Source: Micromonospora sicca (GTDB lineage: Bacteria > Actinomycetota > Actinomycetes > Mycobacteriales > Micromonosporaceae). Taken from it: a DNA stretch of 35,206 nt. The stretch covers positions 1-35,206 of the forward strand of contig NZ_QGKS01000285.1 in NCBI RefSeq assembly GCF_003172935.1, given 5' to 3'. Position 1 is the first letter of the stretch. The number at the start of each line of letters is the position of its first letter. The notes beneath the pieces were generated by a model, which was given only the letters and a program-made list of their open reading frames with translations, was not told the DNA's origin and made no database searches. A program made the translations under genes and the position numbers. Positions 9,215 through 19,000 of this stretch are shown in pieces.

Positions 9215-9660
9215 CTACCGGTGAGGGCCCTCATCCGTGGCCCCGCAGGAGCCGTCGTGGTCGTTGCGGCGGCGGCAGCGGGCGGCCCTGTCGAGCTTGG
9301 CGTCGCACCAGATTCGGGTACGCAGGAACTGGCGATCCTCCTCGCTGAGGGTGGTCTCGCCGAAGTCGATGGCGGTGACGTGGCCGAGCGAGTCGCGTAG
9401 GGCTACGGCGAGGGTAGTGGCCTCATCGAGGCTGGTCAGGGTGAGGTGTTGCCGCGGGTGATGGCGAACTGCGACTGACCGAACCGGGCCGGGTAGTCGA
9501 TGTAGGCAGCCAGTCGCTGCTTGTCCACGCCGGCGCAGTCGAGCACCGCCCGACGGGCGCAGCCCGGGTTCGTGGTCAGGGCGGCGATGGTCCGGGCGTT
9601 GTGCCGGCTCGGGACGCCTCCGCCCCGAATCGCGGCCAGCCGCTGGCCAACGTTGGTCAT
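9215..9660 (-). pseudogene. Broken gene, two out-of-frame parts
   Basis: The first part (9660 to 9436) starts at an ATG that overlaps the upstream stop as ATGA and encodes 74 aa with a distinct start (MTNVGQRLAAIRGGG), containing TRGN near its end, then stops. The second part (about 9445 to 9215) is open in another frame and encodes LTLTSLDEATTLAVALRDS and then FLRTRIWCDAKLDRAAR, which also looks like real protein. One base inserted near 9445 would join them into about 148 aa. From memory, uncertain, proteins starting like the first part are longer and carry an EIKSF-type nuclease motif in the middle. If so, a segment has been deleted. It sits between the coiled-coil gene and the GIY-YIG gene in one operon. 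Confidence 0.55.
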
Positions 9661-10466
9661 GCCGTCCCCCTGAGTACCCGCAGCTTGCTGCCGAAGAGCT
9701 GCTCGGCCTCGTCCATCTGTCGGCGACCCCGCTCGGCCGCCGCTTCCCGCTGCGACCGATCCGCGTCGGCGTGCACCTCGAGCTCGGCCCGCGCGGCCTT
9801 GATGACGACGGCGGAGTCCACGGACTCGTACCCGTCGACGGCGCCGGGAATGGTGGACGCAAACCGCCGGAGGAGGCGAACGACGCCGAGGTTCTCCTTC
9901 GACATCCGCGAGGCATGCTCGGCGACCTTGATGGCGGCGGTCAGGAAATCAACACGAGGGCTCAGCGGCCCGATGATGCGCCGCTCGAGCGGCCACGTGG
10001 AGACCGCGAGCAGGCCGCGGGCCGGCGCCAGGTGCTCGGCGGTCAGGGCTGAGCAGAGGTAGTAGGGCCGGGAGTGCCGCGCAGTCCGGAACGACCGCTC
10101 CTCGTCACGGCGCAGGTGGGTCAGCTTGCCGGCCGCGAGACCGGTCGCGGCCGAGCCGAAGAAGGCGTTGTGCACCTCGGCGATCAGCTTCGGCGCGGCT
10201 GGGGCCGACAGCAGGGTGAGGGCGTGGTGGACCTGTTCACGCACCGACACTAGCGGGGCGTCGTGTTCTGACGGCTGAGCTTCGACCTCGGCGTCGTCGG
10301 CGAGGTCGGTGAGGGCCTGTTCCCAGGCGCGCTCGGCGCCTCGCAGCTCGGCGCGCAGCGCCCGGGCTCGAGGCTGATCGCGCGCGATGACCGCCCGCCG
10401 GACCGCCGCTCGGAGGTCGTCAATCCGACGCTCAAGGTTCTCTATGGACTCAGCCATGAGAGGCAT
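9657..10466 (-). CDS. Coiled-coil protein of unknown family, possible winged helix
   Basis: 269 aa from ATG at 10466, preceded by GGAAG seven bases upstream; ATG at 10457 is an alternative. Residues 6-45 are charged heptad-like helix (IENLERRIDDLRAAVRRAV and onward). Residues about 65-130 (REQVHHALTLL, LIAEVHNAFF, LTHLRRDEERSF, RPYYLC) could form a winged helix, and WPLERRIIGP follows. A second charged helix lies near the C-terminus. I do not recognise a named family. It is divergent from the SMC-like ATPase, with a nested palindrome between the two starts. Acting as the repressor of that pair, or as an adaptor of the ATPase, are both open inferences. Its stop overlaps the start of the next gene (ATGA). 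Confidence 0.7.
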   Translation of the reverse strand: MPLMAESIENLERRIDDLRAAVRRAVIARDQPRARALRAELRGAERAWEQALTDLADDAEVEAQPSEHDAPLVSVREQVHHALTLLSAPAAPKLIAEVHNAFFGSAATGLAAGKLTHLRRDEERSFRTARHSRPYYLCSALTAEHLAPARGLLAVSTWPLERRIIGPLSPRVDFLTAAIKVAEHASRMSKENLGVVRLLRRFASTIPGAVDGYESVDSAVVIKAARAELEVHADADRSQREAAAERGRRQMDEAEQLFGSKLRVLRGTA

Positions 10467-10481
10467 GGTACAACTTCCAGT

Positions 10482-10527
10482 GTTTCCCAGCAATCCCCCG
10501 TCTTCGGGATTGTTGCCGTGGGGAAAC
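10482..10527. promoter_or_regulatory. Nested palindrome in divergent promoter region
   Basis: GTTTCCC (10482-10488) and CAATCCC (10491-10497) are mirrored exactly by GGGATTG (10506-10512) and GGGAAAC (10521-10527), giving two nested perfect 7-bp inverted repeats; the outer one extends to 8 bp. The two arms sit two bases apart on the left and eight apart on the right. It lies between the starts of the coiled-coil gene (10466, minus) and the SMC-like ATPase (10562, plus), the expected place for an operator that controls both directions. A folded RNA hairpin in the ATPase leader is the alternative. Confidence 0.6.
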
Positions 10528-10561
10528 AATACCTACCGTGGCGCCTGGAAGGGAGAGCCAT

Positions 10562-13024
10562 ATGGCCGGGGACCAGTCCCTACTTGACCAGGTTTTCGAC
10601 CGGCTGGCCGAGGACAACATCGCCGACGACGTGGTGGACCTCGTGCTCGGGGCCTACGTCGGCGACGCTGCGCTCGATGCCGTCCTAAGCGGGGAGCCGG
10701 TGGACCTGCCGGAGCGCGACCCGTCCACGCGGCCGCGCCCGCAGCCGCTCTACCTGGAGTCGGTCACCGTCGCCGGGTTTCGCGGCGTCGGTCCACAGCA
10801 GAGCCTGCGACTGCAGCCCCACGCCGGGCTCACCCTCGTCATCGGTCGCAACGGATCCGGCAAGTCGAGCTACGCCGAGGCCGTGGAGCTCGCCGTCAGC
10901 GGCAACAGCGCACGCTGGGCGGACCGTAACAGCGTCTTCAAGGACGGTTGGCGCAACCTACACTGCGGGTCGCCGTGCGAGATCGAGGTCCAGCTCCGCG
11001 CCGAAGGGGCCAGCAAGCCCCTTCGTGTACGCCGAACCTGGCGCGATGACCACACCGAGGCCAACCAGGGCATCGGTAGCGTGCTGGCCGAGGACGGGCA
11101 GCGCTACACCGAAACCGCGGAGTTGGGGTGGCGCAAGCCGCTGGAGGCGTACCGGCCGTTCCTCACCGCCAGCGACCTCGGCCGGCTCGTCACCTCCACG
11201 CCCAGCGGGCTCTTCGACGCCCTCGCGCCGATCCTCGGCATGGACCCGGTCGTCGACGCCGACAGGCGGCTCATGCGGGTCCGCCGCGAGCTGAACGACC
11301 AGATCGCCGCCGTCAAGGCGGCGCGTGACGCGCTGCGTACCGCGCTCGCCGAGGTCGACGACCAGCGCGCACAGGCCGCGGCTGCGATCCTGGCCAAGCG
11401 GACCCCCGACCTCGACGCCCTCGACCAGCTGCTCGCCGACGCCGGCAGCGACACCCACGACCCGGTCGCCGTCGCGGCTCGCCGCCTGGTCGCCGTCGCG
11501 CTGCCGGACCAGGGGTACGCCACCGAAGTGGCGGACGGACTCGCCGCCGCCGCGGCACTGGTCGGGGAGCTCTCCACGACCCGCGCCGGCACCGCCGACC
11601 AGGCCGCCCAGCTGCTGCGCATGGCGGTCACCTTGCACGACGACCACGGCGACAGCCCGTGCCCCGTCTGCGGCGCGGGAAGGCTCGATGCCACGTGGCG
11701 CGCGCAGGCCGGCGAGACCCTGGATCAGCTGCAGCGCGACACCGTTGCCGTAGCGGAGGGAACCCGGCGGCTCCAGGATGCGCAGGCCCGGGCCGCGCGG
11801 TTGCTCGACCTCGACCGGCGGATCAGCGCCCACGACCTGGAGGCAATGGCCGGCGCGCTCGACCAGCCCGACGTGGTGAAGCGGTTCCGCCTGCGGGCCG
11901 ACGAGCTGCGCTCGGCCGGGGCCGAGCTCTCCTCCAACGAGCTGGCCGCCCACCTGCGGGCCGCCTATCCGCCGCTGCTCGAGGCGTTCATCGAGCTGCA
12001 AGAAGCAACGCTCGCCTGGCTGCGGCAGCGCCACGATGCCTGGCGTGAGCACGCCGTCGCCCTGCAGGACTGGCTGACTCGGGCTCGGGTCGGCACCGAC
12101 AGCGATGCCAAGTTCAAGCGGGTCAAGGCCGCCCGCGAGTGGCTGACGAAGGCCATCGACGAGTTGCGGAACGAGCTCTTCCAGCCCTTCGCCCAGCGCT
12201 CGCAGGAGATCTGGGAGGAGCTGCGCCAGGAGAGCAACGTCGAGCTGAGCGGGATGCGGCTCGACGGCACCAACACCCGCCGCAAGATCTCCTTCCCGGC
12301 GAAGGTAGACGGGACGACCACCTCGGCGATGGCCGTCATGAGCCAGGGTGAACTCCAGGCGCTTGGCCTGTCGGTGTTCCTGCCCCGCGCCTGCGCGGAC
12401 GACAGCCCGTTCCGGTTCGTCATCATCGACGACCCGGTGCAGAGCATGGACCCATCGAAGGTCGACGGCCTTGCCCAGGTGCTCGCCGGCCTGGCGGAGA
12501 CCCGGCAGGTCGTCGTCTTCACCCACGACAACCGGCTGCCCGAGGCGATCCGCCGGCTGCGCATCGAGGCCACCATCTGGGCGGTCACCCGCCGCGATGA
12601 GTCGGTCGTCGAGATCCGGAAGAACAGCGACCCGATCGAGCGGTACCTGAACGACGCCTACGCGATCCTCAAGGCGGAAGGGCTGGCCGACAACGCCCGC
12701 TATCCCCTGGTCTCCGGCTTCTGCCGGTCGGCGCTCGAAGCTGCCTGCCACGAACGGATCCGACGCGAACGCATCGGTCGCGGCGAGCGGCACGGCGACG
12801 TCGAGGAGCTCATCGAGAAGGCGCTGGCGCTCAACCAGGTGGCGGCCCTGGCGCTCTTCGGTGACATGCACCAGGGCGGCAAGGTGCTGAGCCGGCTCAA
12901 TCAGTTCGGCCATTGGGCCGGAGACGCATTCAAGGCCTGCAAGCAAGGGGTGCACGGGCCCGGGACCTTGGACCTCGACGTGCTCGTCCGAGACTGCTGC
13001 CGACTCGCCGAGGAGCTGCGATGA
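10562..13024 (+). CDS. SMC/RecF-like AAA ATPase with CxxC hook
   Basis: 820 aa, ATG start behind GGAAGGGAG. After a 60-residue helical lead, the ABC-type ATPase begins: Walker A GRNGSGKSS at 95-103, the Q-loop region after FVTSTPSG-like TSTPSGLFDAL (211-221), a central helical part with CPVC at 367-370 (a Rad50-like hook motif), then signature SQGE (594-597), Walker B FVIIDDP (619-625) and switch His in VVFTHD (651-656). This order is that of RecF/Rad50/SMC-type proteins that clamp or bridge DNA. The last 150 residues form a helical tail with several His and Arg (ACHERIRRERIGRGERH, then GVHG). Its stop overlaps the start of the next gene. Such ATPases pair with small effectors in defence systems (Lamassu, Septu, RloC are distant analogies); this one fits none of them clearly. 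Confidence 0.85.
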   Translation: MAGDQSLLDQVFDRLAEDNIADDVVDLVLGAYVGDAALDAVLSGEPVDLPERDPSTRPRPQPLYLESVTVAGFRGVGPQQSLRLQPHAGLTLVIGRNGSGKSSYAEAVELAVSGNSARWADRNSVFKDGWRNLHCGSPCEIEVQLRAEGASKPLRVRRTWRDDHTEANQGIGSVLAEDGQRYTETAELGWRKPLEAYRPFLTASDLGRLVTSTPSGLFDALAPILGMDPVVDADRRLMRVRRELNDQIAAVKAARDALRTALAEVDDQRAQAAAAILAKRTPDLDALDQLLADAGSDTHDPVAVAARRLVAVALPDQGYATEVADGLAAAAALVGELSTTRAGTADQAAQLLRMAVTLHDDHGDSPCPVCGAGRLDATWRAQAGETLDQLQRDTVAVAEGTRRLQDAQARAARLLDLDRRISAHDLEAMAGALDQPDVVKRFRLRADELRSAGAELSSNELAAHLRAAYPPLLEAFIELQEATLAWLRQRHDAWREHAVALQDWLTRARVGTDSDAKFKRVKAAREWLTKAIDELRNELFQPFAQRSQEIWEELRQESNVELSGMRLDGTNTRRKISFPAKVDGTTTSAMAVMSQGELQALGLSVFLPRACADDSPFRFVIIDDPVQSMDPSKVDGLAQVLAGLAETRQVVVFTHDNRLPEAIRRLRIEATIWAVTRRDESVVEIRKNSDPIERYLNDAYAILKAEGLADNARYPLVSGFCRSALEAACHERIRRERIGRGERHGDVEELIEKALALNQVAALALFGDMHQGGKVLSRLNQFGHWAGDAFKACKQGVHGPGTLDLDVLVRDCCRLAEELR

Positions 13025-13443
13025 CGACCGTTCCGACCGCCGCTTTGCCGCAGAGCTGCCTCCAGGCGGCCGACCAGTTGCTGACCAGCGTCGTGCGCGG
13101 CACCCGCGGCGCCTGGCCGCGCGCGTGTGCCTGGCTGCTTCGACTCGCGCTCGAGGCGGCCATGGACGACTACTGGCTGCGGCTCCATCCGGAGGTGGCC
13201 GGGCTGCGCGCCCGATCGCCGCAGTTCCTGATCCTCGATCGTTACGCTGGCCGGCACATCGCCGCCCGGGCCGGCTACGCCTGGGCGGCGCTGTCCCGGG
13301 CGGGCCACCACCACTGCTACGAGCTCGGCCTCACCGCAGGGGAGCTCCGGCGGCTCCGCGAGATGGTGGCGGCAGTTGTCAGCGACCTCGCCGCGGAGCG
13401 GGTGCCGCGACCAGGAGGAAGCGTGGAAGACCCCTCCTTCTGA
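13021..13443 (+). CDS. Small helical partner of SMC-like ATPase
   Basis: 140 aa, all helical in appearance. The ATG overlaps the upstream stop (ATGA), so it is translated with the ATPase. Conserved-looking parts are RACAWLLRLALEAAMDDYW (26-44), YAWAALSRAGHHHCYELGL (about 88-106) and ELRRLREMVAAVV. RAGHHH has the R-x4-H spacing used by HEPN ribonucleases, and the two-helix layout around it fits, but the motif is short and the call is weak. I do not recognise a named family. The obvious hypothesis is that it forms a complex with the ATPase, as effector or as accessory subunit. Confidence 0.72.
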   Translation: MTTVPTAALPQSCLQAADQLLTSVVRGTRGAWPRACAWLLRLALEAAMDDYWLRLHPEVAGLRARSPQFLILDRYAGRHIAARAGYAWAALSRAGHHHCYELGLTAGELRRLREMVAAVVSDLAAERVPRPGGSVEDPSF

Positions 13444-13672
13444 TCGGCGCACCGATTCGACGAAGGCGCGACATGAAACGGCTGGTAGGGCAGGATCCCG
13501 CTCCGGAGCAACGGATCACGCGCGCTGCTTCAATGCCGATCGTCGGGGCAGAAAGGCGCAGGTCACAGGCAGTTTCCGCACCCACGGGCAGGCGTGCGAT
13601 CTGCGTGTCCCCCGCGAGCGCGACATCGGCCCTACAGTGCACCCCATAACAAGCACCATGGAGGTTGACGCG
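13444..13672. other. Gap between SMC cassette and HelD-like gene
   Basis: About 229 bp without a convincing gene. There is a short hairpin (ATCGG, four bases, CCGAT) at the stop of the 140-aa gene, too small to call a terminator. A candidate -10 (CTACAGT) lies near 13631-13637, about 40 bp upstream of the next start. Nothing else stands out. Confidence 0.4.
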
Positions 13673-15911
13673 GTGGCGAAGGCGGACGAGCTGGGCCGGG
13701 AGCAGGCCTACCTCAGGCATGCACTGAAGGTGCGCGAGCAGAAACGCGAGCTGAGGTCTGCCATCACCGTCAACGGCCACCGCGATTCGTCCAACCTCGC
13801 GGAGATCCTCGGCCCCCCCAGACAGCCCGGTGGCCCTGGGCCGGATAGTCGACGCCGAGGACACCCTGTATATCGGCCATTCCTCCATCAGAGATGCCGA
13901 TGGCACGATGTTGGTCATCAACTGGAAGCTCGGCGCCGCGAAGCCGTTTTTCAACGCGTCGCCCCAGGACCCCCACGGCCTCATCAGCAAGAGAACCTTC
14001 GAATTCGACGGACACAACGTCGTCGACTTCGAGGAGACTGTCTTTGCCGCTCTGGCCCGCCAAATTGAGGCGCTCGACGCAAAGGCAGATGAGCCTCTAC
14101 AGAAGGGGCCCGACGCCGCGCTGCTCCGCGAGCTCAATCGCAAACGCTCGGGCGAGATGCGGGAGATCGTCCGCACGATCCAGGCTGCGCAGTATGACCT
14201 CATCACCGCGCCGATGGATCAGGTGCTCGTGATTCAGGGCGGCCCCGGAACCGGCAAGACGGCTATCTTGATGCACCGCGTCTCCTGGCTTCTCTTCAAC
14301 AACCAGTCCCGCCTTCCGGCTCACGAAGTCCTCGTCGTAGGACCTAACACAACCTTTACTCGCTACATCAAAGGGCTCTTGCCTAGCCTCGGAGACCACG
14401 ACGTCAAGCATCTGTCCATCAACCGACTAGCCCCCGCTGTCCCTATTGGACGTACTGACACCCCCGAGGCGGCCCGACTTAAAGGCGAGGCTAGGTTGTC
14501 CAAGCTGCTTCGGATAGCTTTGGCCACCAGGATCAATCCCCCGTCATCGGCGATGCTCACCACCGTCCGCGGCAACAACCGGCAGGTCCGGCTTGACCTT
14601 GAGAAAGTTACTGAAGCGTTTAACAGCACACTTCGCCAGCAAGGCCCATACAACGTACGCCGTCGGTCCTTAAGGGATCGAGTCAAGACTCTTATCCAGC
14701 ACGCGGACCGCCGACTCACCCCTAGCGCGCTCGGTACTGCAGCAGCCGATCTTACTGATCGGATTTGGCCCCGGCTCGCGGCCACTGACCTAGTCGGAGA
14801 GCTCTTCGCCGCACCTGACCGGCTCAAGACGCCAGCATCCGAGGACTTCAACGCCGAGGAGCTTGCGCTGCTACACCGCGGCTCGCGGAAAGGGCCAGGG
14901 GACGAGACGTGGAGCGAGGCTGACCTCGCCCTGCTCGACGAGGCTGATGCCCTGCTCAACGGCACGCCACAGCGCTACGGCCTCATCGTGGTTGACGAAG
15001 CTCAGGACCTATCAGCGATGCAACTCCGGTCTATCGCGCGACGCTCCAGTAGTGGAGCCATCACACTGGTGGGGGACATCGCGCAGTCCACCGGCGCTGC
15101 CGCTCGCGACAACTGGAGCGATGTCCTTGCCCACCTTCCCCGCAAACACCCTCATCAGGTGGAAGATCTCAAGTACGGTTACCGCGTTCCGCGTCAGGTG
15201 TATGAATTTGCAGCGCCCCTGCTAGCAACAGCGGCCCCGGGAGTTGCCCAGCCTACGGTGGTGCGTGACGCACCGGCCGATCCGGGCCGCCACCATGTGA
15301 CGCCGGCTCGTCGCGCTGCGGCCACCGTTGAGATCGCTCAGGCACACGCTGGCAAGGGCCGCTTTGTCGGCATCGTTTGCGCCGAGTCTTGCCGTCAAGA
15401 GCTGGAGCAAGCGCTCACAGAGCAGGAAGTGGCGTGGATGGACGCCGATCAGGGTGAGCTCGGAAGTTCCATCAACGTCGTGAGCCCTCGCGGCGCTAAG
15501 GGCCTGGAGTTCGACAGCGTTATCGTGGTTGAGCCTGCTCACATCGCTCGTGAGGACCCGCGTGGGGAGCGTCTCCTGTACATCGCGCTGACGCGGACCA
15601 CAAAGTTCCTCGACGTGGTCTACGCAGACCCGAACGTGCCTCCCCTTGATTTGCCGAACCAGGCACCTGTTCTTGAGCCGGCAGAGAGCGCTGAGCTGCC
15701 GGCTAGCACGCCCGTCATCCGTCCCCGGCTGGCAAGGTCGGGACCGTCACAAGCGGACCCGCTCGTCGAGCCGATCGCCCAAGCACTCGCCCAAGAATTC
15801 CAGGAAACGGTCTATTGCACAGTAAACGAAGGCATTTATATGCAGGTCCTTAAGCGCGTTTCCGAACTCCTCTCGAAGGAGACCGAGGAGACCAGGGACC
15901 AGCGAGGATGA
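13673..15911 (+). pseudogene. HelD/UvrD-like superfamily 1 helicase, split by frameshift
   Basis: GTG start at 13673 behind GGAGG (13660-13664). The first 46 codons read as a charged helix (DELGREQAYLRHALKVREQ), typical of the HelD N-terminus. The frame then changes in a C7 run at 13813-13819. With six C the protein continues as PPDSPVALGRIVDAEDTLYI, which is the HelD 1A region. The rest is open to 15911 with GGPGTGKT (near 14238-14261), VVDEAQDLS (near 14990), GDIAQST, GAKGLEFDS (near 15497) and LLYIALTRT (near 15572). HelD proteins remove or recycle RNA polymerase; related HelR gives rifamycin tolerance. A role in this island is unproven. The gene seems richer in A/T-ending codons than its neighbours, suggesting separate transfer. 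Pseudogene, slippage product and sequencing error are all possible. Confidence 0.75.
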
Positions 15912-15990
15912 GAATTCCTTCCGTGCGCGAAACAGGTGGCGGGACGCATGCGCTGGACGCCACGGGCAGCGCACTACGGCGCGGGTCGGT

Positions 15991-16002
15991 TAGGTTCACG
16001 GC
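15991..16002 (+). promoter_or_regulatory. Candidate -10 for leaderless PLD-helicase gene
   Basis: TAGGTT at 15991-15996 is followed by six bases and then the GTG at 16003. That is the spacing from a -10 box to a transcription start at the first codon. No ribosome binding site is seen before this GTG. No clear -35 is visible. Confidence 0.4.
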
Positions 16003-19000
16003 GTGACTGATCTTGAGCGGGGGATCTACGAACACCTCATCACCCACCAGCTCGCCGAACGGCTAAAGCACGTCGACCCCGCCCTGGTCCAGCACGACAA
16101 GCTCGACCCGGCCGACGCCCACGACGTACTCGCCAGGCACATCGCGGCACTGGCCCGCCGCGCCCTGCTCGCCGTAGGCGGCGGCGACGACAAGGTTGCC
16201 CGCCAGGTCGAGTTGGCCAACCACATCGCCGACAGCATCGCCCAGGCCGAGCCGCGCGCGGTCGGCGCCAACGACCAGGTTGCCGACGCGCAGCGTCTGC
16301 TGCATTCCATCGCGCCCCCACCGACGCCGCCCGCCGCACCCACCTTCCCGGTGCGCCCCACCACCCCGCTCTCCACCGGCGCGCTGCTGGTCAACGGCCG
16401 CCACCAGCCGCGCATCGGCCACGAGGTCACCCACGAGATGGCCTCCGTCGACGAGGTTGACCTACTCTGCGCGTTCATCAAGTGGCACGGCCTGCTCCAG
16501 GTGCAGGGCGCCGTCCGCGACCTGATCGCCCGCGGTGGTCGGCTGCGGGTCATCACCACGACATACATGGGCGCCACCGACCAGCGGGCCCTGGACCGGC
16601 TCGCGGAGCTGGGCGCGGAGATCAAGGTCTCCTACGAGACCAGGACCACCCGCCTGCACGCCAAGGCGTGGCTGTTCCGCCGCAACAACGGCACCACCAC
16701 CGCGTACGTCGGCTCATCGAACCTGTCGAAGGCCGCGCTAGTCGACGGCGTGGAGTGGAACGTGCGGATCTCCAACCTTGAGCAGCCGCACGTCATCGAC
16801 ACCTTCGAGGCGACGTTCACCGACTACTGGAACGACTCCGCCTTCGAGGCGTACGACCCGGCGAAGGACGCCGACCGGCTGCGCATCGCGCTGCGCGGCG
16901 AGCGCCATGACGAAGCGCCGACCGAAATCGCGAACCTGGACGTCCGCCCGTTCCCCTACCAGCAGGAGATCTTCGACGACTTGGACGCCGAGCGGCTGGT
17001 GCACGGCCGCTGGCGAAATCTGGTGGTGATGGCGACCGGCACCGGCAAGACCGTGGTGGCGGCGCTGGACTACCGACGGCTGCGCAAGGCCGGCCAAGTC
17101 GACTCGCTGCTCTTCGTCGCCCATCAGGAGCAGATCCTGCGGCAGAGCCGCTCGGTGTTCCGGCAAGTGATGGGGGACGGCAGCTTCGGCGAGACCCTCG
17201 TCGGCGGCGACAGGCCGAGGGACTGGAAGTACGTCTTCGCTTCGATCCAGTCGCTGCATCGGCAGGAAATCGACCCCGCGGCGTACGACATGGTGATCGT
17301 CGACGAGTTCCACCACGCCGAAGCGCCGACGTACGCGCGGCTGCTGGAACGGCTGCAGCCACGCGTGCTGCTGGGGCTGACGGCGACCCCCGATCGGAGC
17401 GACGGCGGCGACGTGCGGCGGTGGTTCGACGGCCGCGCCTCGGTGGAGCTGCACCTGTGGGAGGCCCTCGAGCGGCAGTTGCTGGCGCCGTTCCAGTATT
17501 TCGGGCTGCACGACGACGTCGACCTGTCGCAGCTGCGCTGGAAGCGCGGGCTGGGGTACGACCCGGCCGAGCTGGACGGCGTCTACACCGGCAACCACGC
17601 CCGGGCCCGGATGGTCCTGCGGGCGGTACGCGACACCGCAGACGTCGGGCGGATGCGGGGGCTCGGCTTCTGCGTGAGCATCGGGCACGCCGAGTTCATG
17701 GCGGACTGGTTCACCAAGCACGGCGTACCGTCGGCGGCGGTGACCTCGCGGGTCGACGCCGCCGGGCGGCAGGCGCTGCTGACGGCGTTCCGCAACCGTG
17801 AGCTACGGGTGCTCTTCACCGTCGACCTGTTCAACGAGGGCGTCGACCTGCCGATGGTCGACACGATCCTCATGCTTCGCCCCACCGAGAGCGCCACCAT
17901 CTTCCTGCAGCAGCTCGGCCGGGGTCTGCGCCTGGACGACGACAAGCCCTGCCTGACCGTGCTCGACTTCATCGGCGGGCAGCACGCCAACTTCCGCTTC
18001 GACCTGCGCTGGCGGGCGCTGACCGGGGTCAGTCGGCGGACGGTTGAGGCGGCTGTCCGGGATGACTTCCCGTCGCTGCCGAGTGGCTGCCACATCGAGC
18101 TGGACCGGGTGGCGAAGGAGCGCGTGCTCGCCAACCTGAAGTCGGCCCTACCGACGTCGAAGAACGGCCTGGTGGCGGAGCTGCGGCAGCTCGGTGACGT
18201 GAGCCTGGCCGAGTTCCTGCGGGAGAGCGGCCTCGAAATCGAGGACGTCTACCGGTCGGCGAGCATCGGCGGCTGGGCAGGGCTGCGGCGCCTCGCCGGC
18301 ATCGACACCTCGGCCGGCGGGCCGGACGATCGCGAGCTCGGCCGGGCCATCGGGCGGATGCTGCACATCGACGACATCGACCGGCTGGACGTCCTCACTC
18401 GGGTCGCGAGCGGCGAACACCCGGGCAGCGGCCGGCTGCTGGATATGCTGCATTTCAGCCTCTGGGGGCCGTCGGTGCCGCTGGCCGAGCGAGACGCCCG
18501 GCTAAAGCGGCTCTGGGCGGAGCCGACGCGCTGCGCGGAGCTGCGCCAGGTCGCCGAGGTGCTGCGGGACCGCATCCACCGGGTCACCGCGGAGCCGGAG
18601 TCGGCGCGGGTGCCGCTGCGGGTGCACGCCCGCTACAGCCGCAACGAGGCGTGCGCGGCCTTCGGGATGACGAACCCGGGGTCGCTGCGCGAGGGCGTGA
18701 AGTGGCTGCCGGACGAGCAGGCAGACCTCTTCTTCGTCACCCTGGTCAAGTCCGAGGAGCACTACTCCCCAACGACGATGTACGCCGACCGGGCCATCAC
18801 CGACAGCCTGTTCCAGTGGGAGTCGCAGAGCACCACGTCGTCGGCGTCAGCGACCGGGCAGCGCTACATCAACCACGTCAAGCAAGGGTCGACGGTGCAC
18901 CTGTTCGTCCGGGAGAACAAGGTCGCCGACCGCGACCTGGGTGCACCGCCGTACCTGTATGTCGGGCCGATGACGTACCAGGAGCACAGCGGCGACCGGC

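Noticed and set aside
10958..12955. Long open frame opposite the SMC-like ATPase gene
   Set aside because: It mirrors the codons of the real gene; it lacks domains and is a by-product of high GC.
13443..13456. ATCGG-CGCA-CCGAT hairpin as a terminator
   Set aside because: Only five pairs; much weaker than the three clear terminators in the window.
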